Shown one piece after another: positions 13,914 to 24,364 of a stretch of DNA of 64,000 bases; position 1 is the first letter of the stretch, and every line of letters begins with the position of its first letter. The notes under the pieces are model-generated. The model saw only the letters and a program-made list of their open reading frames with translations, was not told the DNA's origin and ran no database searches. The translations under genes and the position numbers were made by a program. This DNA comes from Biomphalaria glabrata (taxonomy: Eukaryota > Mollusca > Gastropoda > Planorbidae). The DNA lies in NCBI RefSeq assembly GCF_947242115.1, contig NC_074725.1, positions 11,480,511 to 11,544,510 on the forward strand, given 5' to 3'.

Positions 13914-16900
13914 AAGAAAGATGACGATGAGGTTGAGAAAATAAAGAAAGGAACAGAAAGCAGATGGAGATATATAGACTATAGATCAGGGAAAGACTGA
14001 CAACAAAAAGTATAAAGGAGTCTAATTCTCTCACGTGTAGTTATACTTATTCATAGCCACAGCGTAGTGCCTAGGGTTGGACTCACACCTGTACAGATTT
14101 CTATCATTCAACGGAATCAGGTCCACATCGTGGAAGATGTAACAATCAAAGTTGCCAAGTTTCTCAGCCTCAAGGAAGCCAGCATTCATGACTGCACCTT
14201 TATTAAACGTTGAGGGTGGAGCCTATCATAGAAAACATAATGAGCACCTGTTTCTCTCTAAACAGACTTGAATTTACTACATACAGATATTTATATGACT
14301 AATTAACAAATGCTGGGTCTGTGGCAGTTCATGTATGTGAAAAATATATGCAAATCTGTTATATATTACTAGTGCGTTGAGGCTTGAATACTGACTGCAC
14401 TCGTCTAACCCTTTGGACTCGAAGACAGTGTCTTAATGACTGAGTCACCATAGGCGAATTTGGAGAGAAAACCGAGGAACAGAACAAAAACTAATTCAAT
14501 GCTACGACACGAGGGGAAATACTTCAATGCATTATAAACAGTGAAGTCATACAAGATGTCATACAAATCATACTAGATGTCATACTAGATGTCATACTAG
14601 ATGTCATACTATATGTCATACTAGATGACATACTAGATGTCATTCTAGATGTCATACTCGATGTCATGTTAGATGTCATACTAGATGTCATACTAGATGT
14701 CATACTGGATGCCATACTCGGTGTCATGTTAGATGTCATACTCGAGACCATTATAGTTGTCATGCTATATGTCATACTCAACGTCGTGTTAGAAGTCATA
14801 CTAGATGTCACGATAGCTGTCATACTCGATGTCATATTCGATGTCATACTTGATGTAATACTCGATGTTATACTCGATGCTATATTCGATGTCATACTCG
14901 ATGTCATGCTCGATGTCATACTCGGTGTCATACTCGATGTCGTGATAGATGCAATGCTCGATGTCATACTGGATGTCTTACGAGATGTCATTCTCGATGT
15001 CATACGAGATGTTATTCTCGATGTTACTCGATATCATGCTAGGTGTCATACTCGATGTCACACTAGATGTCATACTAGATGTCACACTAGAATGTTAGAT
15101 GTCATACTAGATGTTATACTAGATGTTATACTCGATGTAGCAAAGGTAGAGTATAGACTGAACTGTCTTTTTCTCTTCTTCAAAAAAAAAAGCTTTGTTT
15201 GTGGACATAATGCATATTTTAAACTTTTGTTTCATTAAATGATTAAAGATTTATTTATTTTAAAAACTCAGGAGAGTCCGTCTTTATGACTAAATTAGAT
15301 CCCTAGAATGAAACATTTGTCTGTACAAATTCAAAGTAAATTTTAAAAAAATATTCCCCTCGTTTCTGAACCAAATAACATTCACTGCCATAAAAGTTGA
15401 GCCAAACTACTATTCACCTTCACCAGTCACTTAGTCCATTGGATCGTTGGGGCATAACACATAATCTGTCGACTTTCTTCTCATTCCTCTCTGTCTTTTG
15501 CATTTAATAGAATCTCTTCCAATGACAGGCCCGAACATTCTTTTATGTTCTCTTCCCATCGCTTTCAGTGTCTGCCTCTTCTTTTTCCTGTTATTGTTCT
15601 CTGAACGAAAGTCTTTGCGAGCTCTGAAGACCTGTGTTATGGCCATAAAATTTTAGTTTGCGATTTTCGACAAGCCACCGTGGGACCCTATCGCCATTTT
15701 GATCTCAAATCTCGTTTGCGATGACGTTTTAAACACCTCAGAGCTATCGTTGCAGACAAGGAAACCAAACCTAAACTACTGTCCGGAATTGTACAGTCCA
15801 CAGCAGCACTTGCAAAACTCAAAACAATTTGGAAAGACAAAGACATAGCCCTCGACACTAATAAAATTAGAATGATGTTCTCTTTTGGTCATGGACACAT
15901 ACGTGTAGGATGGCAAATCTTGGAAGTTGACATAATATTACCGTTTCAAAGTGCTACGTTTTAAGAGCAGTCTGTTTGATAATGTAAAACAAAATAGAGC
16001 TTATACATTTAGAAACTTCCAGACACCTAGTCCCAAACAATAACTCAACCAACTCACCTAGTCCCAAACAATAACTCAACCAACTCACCTAGTCCCAAAT
16101 AATAACTCAACCAACTCACCTGTTCGATAACAAAGAAAGTAGCATCCACTTGCTGACGTTTTAATATCGGGAGCAGATTTTGAAGAGTGATGTGTAAATG
16201 TGGGTATCGATTTCGATAAGGTATTATGATGGCCAGTTTTTGCTTTGCAATACAATCAGAGGGTCGTATTCGCCCGCCCTTCTCAATATCGGGGAAAACG
16301 ATTTTCAATTCTTCTTTCGTAATTTCATCGTACAGTCCATTTAAACTGCCAACTAAAAAATGGAAAGGACAAATTAAAAAAAATCATTATTATTAATCAT
16401 TGCAATTTTTTATTATTATATAGTTCGTCCATCGTGGTTCGATGATGACCACTTTGTCATCCAGGGGGCTGAGGGCTTTGCACTGGGGTTTTATGCCTCC
16501 TCATGTGGCTGGTGAGACCTATGTGAGCCGGGAATGTTCGGCTGCAAACTGGGCAGGTTATTCCAGCTGGAGCTAGTGTCGTTTGTCTTGCTTTTCTTTT
16601 CTGGCGTTTTTCTTCTGCCTGCGTTGTTCTTTTTTCCTTAGCAACCTGTGCGCCAGTTTTCACAGCGTGACGCCATGATGCTCTGTCGTGTGCCTCTGTC
16701 TCCCAGGTGCCTGGTTCTATGCTGAACGCCTTCAGAGAAGCTTTGAGGGTGTCCCTAAAGCGCTTTCTTTGCCCACCTTGCGAGCGCTTTCCTTCGCTTA
16801 GTTGGCCATACAAGAGTCGTTTTGGGATGCGGTGGTTTTCCATTCTGTAGACGTGACCTGCCCATCGCAGCTGGGACTGCATCAGGATTGTGTGGATGCT

Positions 16901-19900
16901 TTGCAGACACGCTCTTCGAAGGACTTCTGTATCTGGTATTTTGTCTTGCCATTTGACATTTAGTATTTTTCTCAGACATGTCATGTGGAAGCAGTTTAGT
17001 CTCTTTGCATGTTTACTGTACACTGTCCATGTTTCTGAGGCATAGAGCAATGTAGGGAGGATGACGGCTCTGTAGACCCCTAGCTCAATTTTTTAAAGCA
17101 GTCCCGACAAACAGCCCAACATTAACCTTAATTTACTATCCAGCGTTTTCTCATAGACTACGCTTGGTCAGTGGCGTCCTCTTGTCGGTGTCAACTGGTG
17201 CGGTTAGCTCAGTGTGTCACCCCCATCAACTTTCTTCAGCTATGTTCCACTAAACACTATTGTTAGTTTGTTCTTTTTGTTGACCCAATATAGTGAGCTG
17301 ATTACCCACTTTTATTGATAGCTACTCAAATGTAAAATGAGTTTCAATTCTATTATGAAATCCCACTGTTTATGACATTTATTCAACTGTTTTTGCAAAT
17401 TTTGCAATTAAATTTAATTAAAAGTAGAAACAGAAGGCACCTGAACAGGTTTCCTTTGTTATACTTTGAGACAGAAATGGTATAAAGTTGTACTGTTTCA
17501 TTTACACTTAAACTACCACCTAGATGTGTCTAGGCATATTTGGGCATATATCTAAAGATTTTATTATTACTATCTTTTCCGATGTGTCTGCTTTTGTAAA
17601 AAAAAAAAAGTACAGTTCCCCTTTCAGACCATGTGATCTATAGGGCAGATGATGTAAAGGTCATCTATGTCTATGGCCTGTGCTTTTTCAGAGATAAAAT
17701 TTTTCAAACTTTTGTGTCACCCCCAAAACGGTGTCACCTGGTGGGTCCGCATCCTTCGCACCTCCTAGTGACGTCACTGCGCTTGATATTTGCTTTGTTT
17801 TACAAGTTTCCAATCCTAGCTCAAACTTCCAGATGGATGGAGAGGGTGGAGCCATGGAACATCGTGACGAGCGACAGTCCAGAGCGCATAGCACACGACC
17901 AGGCAACCGTTCTGATTAGATTGTTTACACTGGCATAAGAGCTCTCCCAAAAGTCTATGCGTTGCGCTAAATCAGGGGTTCTCAACCTGTGGATCGCGAC
18001 CCCTTGAGGGGTCGATTGACGATTAGTCAGAGGTAGCCTAAGACCATCGAAAATATGGATTGTATTTTGTGTATTCTTCTATTGCTGTGTGGGGGGGGGG
18101 GGGGTCGCGGCAGAGTTTGGGATTGTAAAAAGGGGTCGCCGAGCTTAAAAGGCTGAGAACCGCTGCGCAAATGGAGCTTCTACAAAATGTGATAAAAGTT
18201 AATATATGCGTTGGCAACACAATTGCAGACTCTTTGGCCCACCAGGGAGGGCACATTCCACCCACTGATCAGGCAGTAAGTTTTCATCAAGCCCTGGCTA
18301 TAATACAAAAAACAGAAATGGAAAAGTGGTTTGAGTGCTGGGACAAGTCCCAAAAAGCCCGTGGAGTCTTGGAGCGCATGAGGCGCCCTGACCGCACTTC
18401 CCCGTGGTGGAGGCTGTCCAGGCCTGAGCAAGCTATTATAGCACAGTGCAGGACAGGCCACTGTCCTGTTGGCTCATATTTCTCGCGGCTATGGCCAAAT
18501 TTTGATTCACGGTGCCCCCGCTGCGGGGAAGAAGAGGAAACCGCGCCTCATATTCTGTTTGACTGCCCCAGACTTGCTGATCTCCGTCTCGACAGGTCTG
18601 GGAAACCCAAAATTCTCGACCTGCATGGCGACATTTATGCACTACGCAAGACAGCAGGGTTTCTGACCAGGGCTTTTGCAAGAGAGAATTTAAGCCTCTC
18701 AAGCCCTCACTCTAATGGAGTTTGATGATGATGATGATGAATCTATTTGTTAAAAATGTATTTCAGACCTAATCCAATTAACATTTTAAATTGGCTGCCT
18801 GGTCATGCAGTATGCACGCTGGACTGTCGTTCTATCGTCTCGATGGTCCCGTGTTCGAAACCTGCCAGCTGCCGTCCCACGTCGTCCTGCAGAAGGTTTG
18901 GGCTGAGATGTAAATTCTTTTCAACTCTGAAGGAACATCCGAAACATGTCAAATATTTGACAAACAACATTTTTTCTTTACAAAGTATGTAATTATATAT
19001 TGATTAAATCTCCTCAATCCCAAAATAAATGCAAACATTCTGATTCTACACATTTTTTCTACACAAAATGTCATGTAGGACTATTAAAAGATTAAGCTTT
19101 ACAGCACGACTCCAGATGTAAAAAAAATATTTACAGAAACATTCTTCCCCAATTAAAACGTAATAGAGACTATACATTTACTTTCCATTTGAATTATTTA
19201 TTATAAACACTACCATTCTGCAATGCAAATAAGTTTTTCAAAATACTTTATCTGGAGGATAAAATAAAGATTCATATCATATGTTAAAATTCACTCCAAA
19301 GTAGAAAACTTACGCAGGTGAGGAGACTTTTCTGGACAATAGTTTATAGTCTTTTCATTCTCCAAAGAAAACTCTTTTTCAACTTCGATAGTCATGATCT
19401 CGTTCTCAAAAACATTCTCCCGGAAATCATTCGGACTGTCCGAGTCGTAATCATCCTTTTCATTTCTGTCAGCCTTTGTTTTTTGTGATTGTCTTTCTTT
19501 GACAGAGTCTAAATTGTTTTGTGCCTTTTGTTTTACACGTGCGTCTTTTGTTGCCTGTTTGTCTACATTCTGTTTTTGGTGATTAATCTTTGGCTTTGGT
19601 TGTCTCTGGAATGTATTTAAAACCGATGGTTTGTCTTTCACTATTTGCTCTGTGGTGTTTCGAGACACACCTTTGATCGACTCATTTGGTCTCTGAGAGT
19701 GCTTGTGATGAGGAGACTCTGATTTATTACTGCTGATAATTTTATCCATGGTAGAATTTAACATGTTTGAATCACTTCTCTTAACTAACAATGAATCAGA
19801 TGAAACAACTAAAGACTGAGGTTCGTTCTTAATATTCCCCGTCTGTCTTCCATTACTCACACTAGGTATGCTACTGATTCCTTTTGCTGTAACTACCATG

Positions 19901-21613
19901 TTGTGTGTAAGATGGGATTCCATATCTGCTACTTTTGAGCGTACACTTTTACGGTGCCAATTGTTGAGCATATCTGTTGAAGAGAAATAATTATTATTTG
20001 AGATACTTCTATACGCTCAGAGAAAATATTGTTGTCACTTAGCCTATTGTATTAGAGCAGCGTTGTTCACACTAACAATTAGACTTTTTGGCTTTCAAAG
20101 TAAAGTAATATTTGCAGGTTTGGAGGTGACTCTTTATAAACACACTTGTTTACATAAATAAATTTGCAAGGACTTCCTGACGTTTCGGTTCTATAGAAAA
20201 CTAGAAATTTCAATCCACAAGTGACTTTTGAAACGGATCAGTTAGCGCACACTTGGATAGCCGCGACAATTGTCTATTAGAAAACTTTATAACTCAAAGG
20301 AATCGACTTTATGTTTGCTGTTCCACCCCAAAGGAAAGGCAAAAAGTGTAAACAATAAAACTAAAAAACAGTGTACATGTGAATACAATAAGTTCTGGAA
20401 TAACTCTTCTTGGTGTAAAGTTTGAAAACTATCCACACAGGTCGTGGGAAGAGAACGAACTAAATGCTAGCCAACGAACTTATCAAACATTGAGCAATGT
20501 CTCTTTAGTTTACTTCAGAGCCGACTGGAATGTTACACTTGTCCAAGTATCTCCGGAATCGGACTGGACATTCACTATGTTGATTTTATGAATAGTCATT
20601 GCTATAATAAAGGCCGGATATAAGATAGCCCCAAACTTTGCGCCCTCATTTTAAAATAAGAGGGGGGGGGGGGTTTCCACATTTTTAAAAAAATATATAA
20701 TTTGTAAATAAATGTGCACTTTATAATTGTAAAGAAAATGACAAAATGAGATGAACTTTACAAGAACTTTATTTCTTCACAAATGTAAAATAAATTTAGC
20801 TTTGTTACAAAACCACTATTCAAGTCAAAGCTTGATGATACCAGGAACCTGGACGCTGATCTCAAAAACGGCTCTAAAGATTTTCATAGAAATTTAACAG
20901 TTCATGTATATATCTCTGAGAAAAGAATTACTATTATAGCTCGTTGGCCACACAGCGAAAACTCTAGCTTGACCGTTATAATTTTTCAAGTAAAAATGAA
21001 ATAAATTTAAATTTGGCTATAAATTGGAGCAAAAAAAAAAGTCGTAGTCGTGCGTAGTGTACCGATTACAGTTGTTTATTAAATTTAAAATTGTTTAAAG
21101 TTTATTGATAGATTATCTAAGATCTGCTTTAACTTTTACGTAAATCGCATATACATTACGTCTTGATTTTCGTCTAGATCTAAACTAGATCATAAGAATT
21201 CTAAAATCAGAAGTCGAGATGAGTAGATGGAGTTCTAGATGACTATATAATGAAATTACAAATACAGATTTTCTCACGCATACAATGCCCGCTGGACGAA
21301 TGGGTAGAATCGTTCGTTTAAGGAGCTGACGGTCTCAAAATCACGAGTTCGACCCCTGGTTAGAGCTAAAATCTTTTTTAAGTTTATCTTTTTTTTAAAT
21401 ATATATTTGATTTTATTTTAAGTTATGTAATGGAGGGCCACCACTTACTAAAATCCGGCAATGGTACAACATTTTATATATATATATATGCATACCTTTA
21501 ATTTGGAGAATACTACTTTCTTCGTCTGTGATATAGAGCATATTGTACACAAGTGACATTACTGTTATGGTCATTGCCAGGATGATGAAGTCTTTAATAT
21601 GACTTTGAGACAT
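8867..21613 (-). CDS. Beta-1,4-galactosyltransferase/GalNAc-transferase family (GT7), copy 1, seven coding exons
   Basis: Type II Golgi enzyme expected to transfer Gal, GalNAc or a related sugar from a UDP donor to a terminal GlcNAc. Coding exons (minus strand): 21613-21496, 19973-19314, 16352-16120, 14222-14035, 13474-13352, 9557-9453, 9026-8867. All junctions are AG/GT and the phases close to 528 codons plus stop. Order: short cytosolic tail, signal anchor (about residues 9-28), long polar stem (about 40-250), then the catalytic domain with a CPEKSP motif, GGRIRP, PYRNR (304-308), FNK (343-345), the metal-binding DVD (369-371), GWGGEDDD (430-437) and MIKH (461-464). Against bovine B4GALT1, the Tyr289 position is Phe406, Trp314 is Val429 and Arg228 is Lys345. 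A splice acceptor sits directly before the ATG, so a non-coding 5' exon lies upstream. The family call is firm; the donor sugar is not determined. Confidence 0.93.
9453..9557 (-). CDS. GT7 copy 1 exon 6 (Mn-ligand His region)
   Basis: 105 bp, phase 2 to phase 2. It encodes YTILRYPPQIARY and HMIKHTRDKGNEANPLR, matching the family MIxHxRDKxNExNPxR block with the Met and His metal ligands. Acceptor CCCCCAG, donor AAG|GTCAGT. Confidence 0.92.
9713..10502. mobile_element. Second TTAA MITE, split by a LINE insertion
   Basis: With 9786-10299 removed it aligns along its whole length with the reverse complement of 8473-8734, with the same termini. A third, partial relative is at 12025-12115. Confidence 0.8.
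9786..10299 (+). mobile_element. 5'-truncated LINE tail (family A) nested in a MITE
   Basis: Encodes the C-terminal end of a non-LTR reverse transcriptase (ETKIHLLNTIVIPTA, RRILGVSYTDR, RRMRFAGHVLRQNE), ending in CTAAGT repeats. Flanked by CTATTTCACT duplications (9776-9785, 10300-10309). One base is missing in the GKHKQ region relative to the copy at 21749, shifting the frame. Confidence 0.85.
10690..10832 (+). mobile_element. Possible LINE 3' terminus with (ATT)n
   Basis: GTAATGCACAAATTGTAAG, GACAATAAAGATTATTA then ATT repeats, like the short 3' ends of CR1/L2 LINEs. No coding part. Confidence 0.35.
11245..11490 (-). repeat. Dispersed repeat Q, reversed
   Basis: TCTCGGATCAAGCTGAAATT, GGTTAATTAACT and GTGGTGGTATAAGCTGACTT in reverse orientation. 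Confidence 0.7.
12403..12530. repeat. 40-bp tandem repeat, three units
   Basis: GAAACATTTGAGTCGAGTGA... units in GT7 copy 1 intron 5. Confidence 0.88.
12725..12790. repeat. 17-bp tandem repeat, four units
   Basis: GGTACGGAGAACCTATT units. Confidence 0.88.
12855..12985 (+). repeat. Dispersed repeat P
   Basis: GTGTGGCCAACAAGCTAGTA, CAAATTTCTAGAAAAATCG, TTCGAGAACTGTGTCCAG. Confidence 0.6.
13129..13312 (-). mobile_element. Terminal fragment of the composite hAT-like family
   Basis: CATGGGCGTAGCCAGG, then sequence matching the right 180 bp of the element at 43245-45407 in reverse, ending at the GC-rich hairpin zone. It lies about 40 bp from the donor of GT7 copy 1 exon 5. Confidence 0.75.
13352..13474 (-). 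CDS. GT7 copy 1 exon 5 (donor-specificity loop and GWGGEDDD)
   Basis: 123 bp, phase 2 to phase 2. It encodes LPYPHFFGGINGFSKEQ and NLYVGWGGEDDDIMF. The residue before FGG, Tyr289 in bovine B4GALT1, is Phe here. The residue before GWGG, normally Trp, is Val. A hAT-like fragment ends about 40 bp beyond the donor. Confidence 0.93.
13725..13850 (+). repeat. Dispersed repeat Q, 3' part
   Basis: CAAAGTTTCAACTTCATCCG, ATTACGTGTACAAA, AGACAGATGGATTGAGTTTG. Confidence 0.65.
14035..14222 (-). CDS. GT7 copy 1 exon 4 (DVD metal-binding motif)
   Basis: 188 bp, phase 0 to phase 2. It encodes FNKGAVMNAGFLEAEKLG, then FDCYIFHDVDLIPLND, then YRCESNPRHYAVAMNKYNY. The two Cys residues match the conserved pair flanking the DVD site. 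Nucleotide identity to copy 2 exon 4 (42762-42949) is far higher than for neighbouring exons. Confidence 0.93.
14545..15140. repeat. 12-bp minisatellite (GATGTCATACTA type)
   Basis: Around 48 diverged units in intron 3 of GT7 copy 1. Open frames on both strands are a by-product of the period. Confidence 0.9.
15430..15650 (-). mobile_element. LINE C-terminal relic
   Basis: Basic minus-strand frame (KKKRQTLKAMGREHK...GMRRKSTDYVLCPNDPMD) resembling the end of a non-LTR pol protein. Related sequence lies at 52205-52420 and 56950-57185. Confidence 0.5.
15740..15890 (+). mobile_element. LINE reverse-transcriptase fragment
   Basis: IVQSTAALAKLKTIWKDKDI and ALDTNKIRMM match the post-palm region of LINE reverse transcriptases (RIAQTTAALSKLKxIWKD type). 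Confidence 0.65.
16027..16119. repeat. 31-bp tandem repeat touching the GT7 copy 1 exon 3 donor
   Basis: Three units start at 16027, 16058 and 16089. On the minus strand each repeats the donor context GGTGAGTTGG found at the true exon end (16120), creating a ladder of potential 5' splice sites. Confidence 0.93.
16120..16352 (-). CDS. GT7 copy 1 exon 3 (N-terminal catalytic domain)
   Basis: 233 bp, phase 1 to phase 0. It encodes GSLNGLYDEIT, GGRIRPSDC, the UDP-binding strand AIIIPYRNR and LKRQQVD...FFVIEQ, all diagnostic of GT7. The donor CAG|GTGAGT lies at the edge of a 31-bp tandem array (16027-16119). Confidence 0.93.
16421..17085 (-). mobile_element. 5'-truncated LINE tail (family B) with C2H2 finger
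   Basis: Frame of 197 codons: LYASETWTVY, RRACLQSIHTIL, LRWAGHVYRMENHRIPKRLL, then CPVCSRTFPAHIGLTSHMRR. This is the C-terminal part of a non-LTR reverse transcriptase followed by a C2H2 motif. It lies in intron 2 of GT7 copy 1, next to exon 3. Confidence 0.85.
17797..17937 (-). mobile_element. SINE (family 2), reversed, damaged
   Basis: Minus-strand TTGCCTGGTCGTGTGCTATG and GGACTGTCGCTCGTCACGAT. The box B part is shortened. Confidence 0.65.
17973..18165. mobile_element. hAT-like MITE
   Basis: Ends CAGGGGTTCTCAACCTG / GGCTGAGAACCGCTG with the internal GATCGCGACCCC / GGGTCGC palindrome common to hAT MITEs. Imperfect 8-bp flanks (CGCTAAAT / CGCAAATG). It abuts the LINE tail at 18166. Confidence 0.7.
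18166..18740 (+). mobile_element. 5'-truncated LINE tail (family D): RNase H end plus zinc knuckle
   Basis: GNTIADSLAHQGG matches the end of a LINE RNase H domain. CRTGHCPVGSYFSRL and CPRCGEEEETAPHILFDCPR is the Jockey/I-like CCHC-type knuckle. It ends with a (GAT)n tail. 184-codon open frame. Confidence 0.82.
18795..18960 (+). mobile_element. tRNA-derived SINE (family 2)
   Basis: TGCCTGGTCATGCAGTATGC, GGACTGTCGTTCTATCGTCT, box B GTGTTCGAAACC. Different from family 1. Confidence 0.7.
19314..19973 (-). CDS. GT7 copy 1 exon 2 (stem region)
   Basis: 660 bp, entered in phase 1 and left in phase 1. It encodes a Lys/Ser/Asn/Gln-rich, presumably extended lumenal stem with NST and NTT glycosylation sequons. 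It ends with an acidic patch (DDYDSDSPNDF) and the start of the catalytic domain (CPEKSPHL). It is strongly diverged from the copy 2 stem except in this last part. Confidence 0.88.
20815..20965 (-). repeat. Dispersed repeat P, reversed
   Basis: AGTAATTCTTTTCTCAGAG and GTTGGC-like words on the minus strand; in GT7 copy 1 intron 1. Confidence 0.55.
21283..21370 (+). mobile_element. tRNA-like SINE head (family 3), GT7 copy 1 intron 1
   Basis: GCTGGACGAATGGGTAGAAT with box B GAGTTCGACCCC. Also at 51073 in copy 2 intron 1, so it predates the duplication. The arms do not fold as a clean tRNA. Confidence 0.65.
21496..21613 (-). CDS. GT7 copy 1 coding exon 1 (signal anchor)
   Basis: It encodes 39 residues plus one base: MSQSHIKD, then a hydrophobic segment ending near MLYI. 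The AG of an upstream acceptor, with a C-rich tract, abuts the ATG. The donor is AAAG|GTATG. It is almost identical to the copy 2 exon at 51386-51503. Confidence 0.9.
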
Positions 21614-21748
21614 CTGAAATAGGGGGGGGCGGGGGGGGAATGGGCAGTATTTTGTGATGCTACAAACAAACAAGATGTAAAAACTCAAAATTACAAGGTG
21701 GGAAAGTCTTTGGAAACAAAACTTTATTTTTGTAATTTATGAATAAAC

Positions 21749-22449
21749 TTATGGATAAGACTAAAATTATGCGAGTGGGATATAAGGCAAAGGGTGTCCC
21801 CGTCAGACTTGGCGAGTCAAAGCTTGAAGATCTGGACAAGTTCACGTACCTTGGCAGCATCATAACAAATGATGGAGATGCTTACCATGATGTAGCGTGC
21901 CGAATAGGAAAGGCAGGGAGCATTTTCCAAAGGCTGCAGCCTATTTGGACTAGCCAAGCCATTGGACTCGAGACAAAAATACACCTTCTCAACACAATCG
22001 TCATTCCAACTGCTACATATGCATGTGAGACGTGGAAGTCATCTGTCAAAATTGAGAAAAGACTAAATGTGGCTCAACAGAGATGGCTGAGACGGATTTT
22101 GGGAGTCAGTTACACAGACCGGATCTCAAACAAGGAAATCCTTTGCCGAACTGGGAGTCGAACACTTAGTGAGGTTGTGACTGAGCGTCGCATGAGGTTT
22201 GCGGGACATGTTCTACGTCAAAATGAATTACGCACACCAAGAGTTGCGATAACATGGAAGCCAAAACGAGGAAAGCGCAAACAGGGACGTCCTCGTATTA
22301 CCTGGCGACACACCTTCATGGAGGACCTCAGAACAGTGGACACCAGATGGGAAGAGGCTTCAGACATTGCCAGTGACATATCATTATGGAGACAGCTTGC
22401 CGCCCAATGCGCCGAACGGCGCGGGAGGACCTAAGTCTAAGTCTAAGTA
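21749..22449 (+). mobile_element. 5'-truncated LINE tail (family A), recent
   Basis: Open frame of about 230 residues: KFTYLGSIITNDGDA, RIGKAGSIFQRL, ACETWK, RRILGVSYTDR, GRPRITWRHTFMEDLR, AAQCAERRGRT, then (CTAAGT)n. Flanked by ATGAATAAAC duplications (21739-21748, 22450-22459). The homologous site upstream of copy 2 (near 53320) is empty, so it inserted after the gene duplication. Confidence 0.88.
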
Positions 22450-22545
22450 ATGAATAAACATTTGGGAAATTGAGCAACAAAGGTGAGAATACTAAAAACT
22501 ATTTTTAGGGACTAAGTAAAATGTCATCTTTATCACTGAAGTAGA

Positions 22546-22660
22546 TTGGCTGTCTTCACCAACAGGAGAATAGGCTGTCTTCACCAAAAGGAGAATTGGC
22601 TGTCTTCACCAACAGGAAAATTGGCTGTCTTCATCAACAGGAGAATTGGCTGTCTTGCCA
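22546..22660. repeat. 25-bp repeat upstream of GT7 copy 1, five units
   Basis: GGCTGTCTTCACCAACAGGA unit core. Paralogous to the array at 53404-53785. Confidence 0.9.
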
Positions 22661-23424
22661 ACAGTAGATATTGTGAAAATGTGTATGAACAAATCACATT
22701 AATACTGACTCGCAATGTTAATCTAGAAATAATATGTGAATCGTACACTTATAAAGCCTATAGTGAATTAGTGTCCATAACCATGAAACATATAAACTTT
22801 TATTGATATTTATTATTTTTCTTTAACATTTGGTTACGACGTGAGTTAGATCCTACCTTCGTGCCTCAGAGTTCAGTAAAAAACAATATCCTGGCATCCA
22901 GTTGAACACTTTTGGTTTTAGCTTTACCATGCATTAGTTCTTCTACTAACCGATTACATTTTCTGACGGTAGGGTACAATTGTGTTAGTAGTCTAACGGC
23001 GATGTTTGAATTAAGAATCTACTTTTATTAAACCCAACATGCATTATGTTACATTGTAACAGTATTAAGCGTACTTTTTTTTATTGCTTATTATGTACGG
23101 ATTTTATTACAGCAATCAACTTCATCACTAGTCCAGTCTGCATTGGATTTGATGTTTGAAAGATGAACGTGTTTGAATTGCAATTCAAACACCTCTTGTC
23201 TTTCTGCACTGAAACATATTTTAGCTGGTTTCACAAAATCAAAGTTGGCAGGTTTAATCAAAATCCACACCTACGAGTAATGTTAAAGATTTTCTGTGTC
23301 CAGGAAATACGAAGTTTTATTTGGGTGAAGACATTTTTATTGAAGTGCGATTGAGATTACGTGTGTGTATGTTTTTGAAAAGGCGTCAATGATACATTGC
23401 ATTTTCATTGCGTAACCACACACG

Positions 23425-23735
23425 ACTAGGGGCGTAATGACTGAGTGGTAAAATGAGGGGTCCTCCATCCTCGAACATGTCCAAGCCAGCGCAAGCGGCG
23501 TTGTCTGAGGACTGTAAAGATGCTGGGAATACCTGTTTGTGCAAGGATCTCAGTATTGCACACTTTTTCTTTCCATGTGATTTTTAAGATCCTACGGAGA
23601 CATCGCAAATCGAATGAGTTAAGTTTTCTCTCTTGCTTTGCGTAGCTGGCCCCACGACACCCTTGTTAACCGTCGGTGATGAGCTTTACATCAGCTGCCC
23701 TATAGATCTCAAGGTCTACTTATTCAAAACTACAT
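23425..23735 (+). mobile_element. SINE (family 1) interrupted by a LINE fragment
   Basis: Head at 23425-23466 and tail at 23651-23735 match 54538-54750. The middle is replaced by the LINE piece at 23467-23650. Confidence 0.75.
23467..23650 (-). mobile_element. LINE fragment (family C) replacing the middle of a SINE
   Basis: Minus-strand MRCLRRILKITWKEKV, IPSIFTVLRQRRLRWLGHV. The flanking SINE halves (23425-23466, 23651-23735) are continuous in the paralogous copy at 54538. Confidence 0.8.
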
Positions 23736-23870
23736 AGGTTAGTAGATTCACATTAGCAGTAGCGTACCTAGAGTATTTGATAGGCCTACCTATTGAGCAG
23801 ATCCTTTTGATGCCCTCTAAAAAATGCAATAAAATACCGAACGCATTTTTTTTTAAACAACCTCTATTCC

Positions 23871-24364
23871 AGTGTTTCTAAAACTTTTACTTGTGACTCA
23901 TCCATACAAAATTATTTCAGTTCGCACCTCCTCCTTCCCAATAGAAATTGGATAGTTATTTCAATAACTCCGAGTAATTGCCTTGAAATTGCCTTGATTT
24001 TATCATTGGAATTCATTTTCACCCAATCGTGATCAATTTTCTTTTAATTTTAGACTATTTGTGGTAAGTTCCTCAAGACCGATAAATCGATATCTCAAGC
24101 TCAATAGGTTAATACATATTCTTGATACAGGTACTTTCAAAATTCCTAGATCCACCACAAATTTAATTAAAACATCTGGCCCTTTCAAGGAATGCATGCA
24201 TGCAAAATCTTTAATTACAGATTTTTAAAAAAATTATAATATTTTAACTCGTAGGCCTACTTAAAAATCTTTTTTTTTTATTATGAAAACAAAACGTGTA
24301 GCGGGCCGGATGGAACTTCTCGGCGGCTGGATTTGGCCCCAGGGCCGTAGTTAGCCCATCATTG
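23871..24364. mobile_element. hAT-like terminus pair flanking degraded sequence, copy 1 flank
   Basis: Left CAGTGTTTCTAAAACTTTTA; right a GGGCCGGATG...TTTGGCCCC...CATCATTG terminus. The same layout lies at 54902-55385, so it is part of the duplicated flank. May be two different elements. Confidence 0.4.

Noticed and set aside
14524-15238. Repetitive open frames (MTSSMTSS / ILDVILDV)
   Set aside because: By-product of a 12-bp minisatellite inside an intron of GT7 copy 1.
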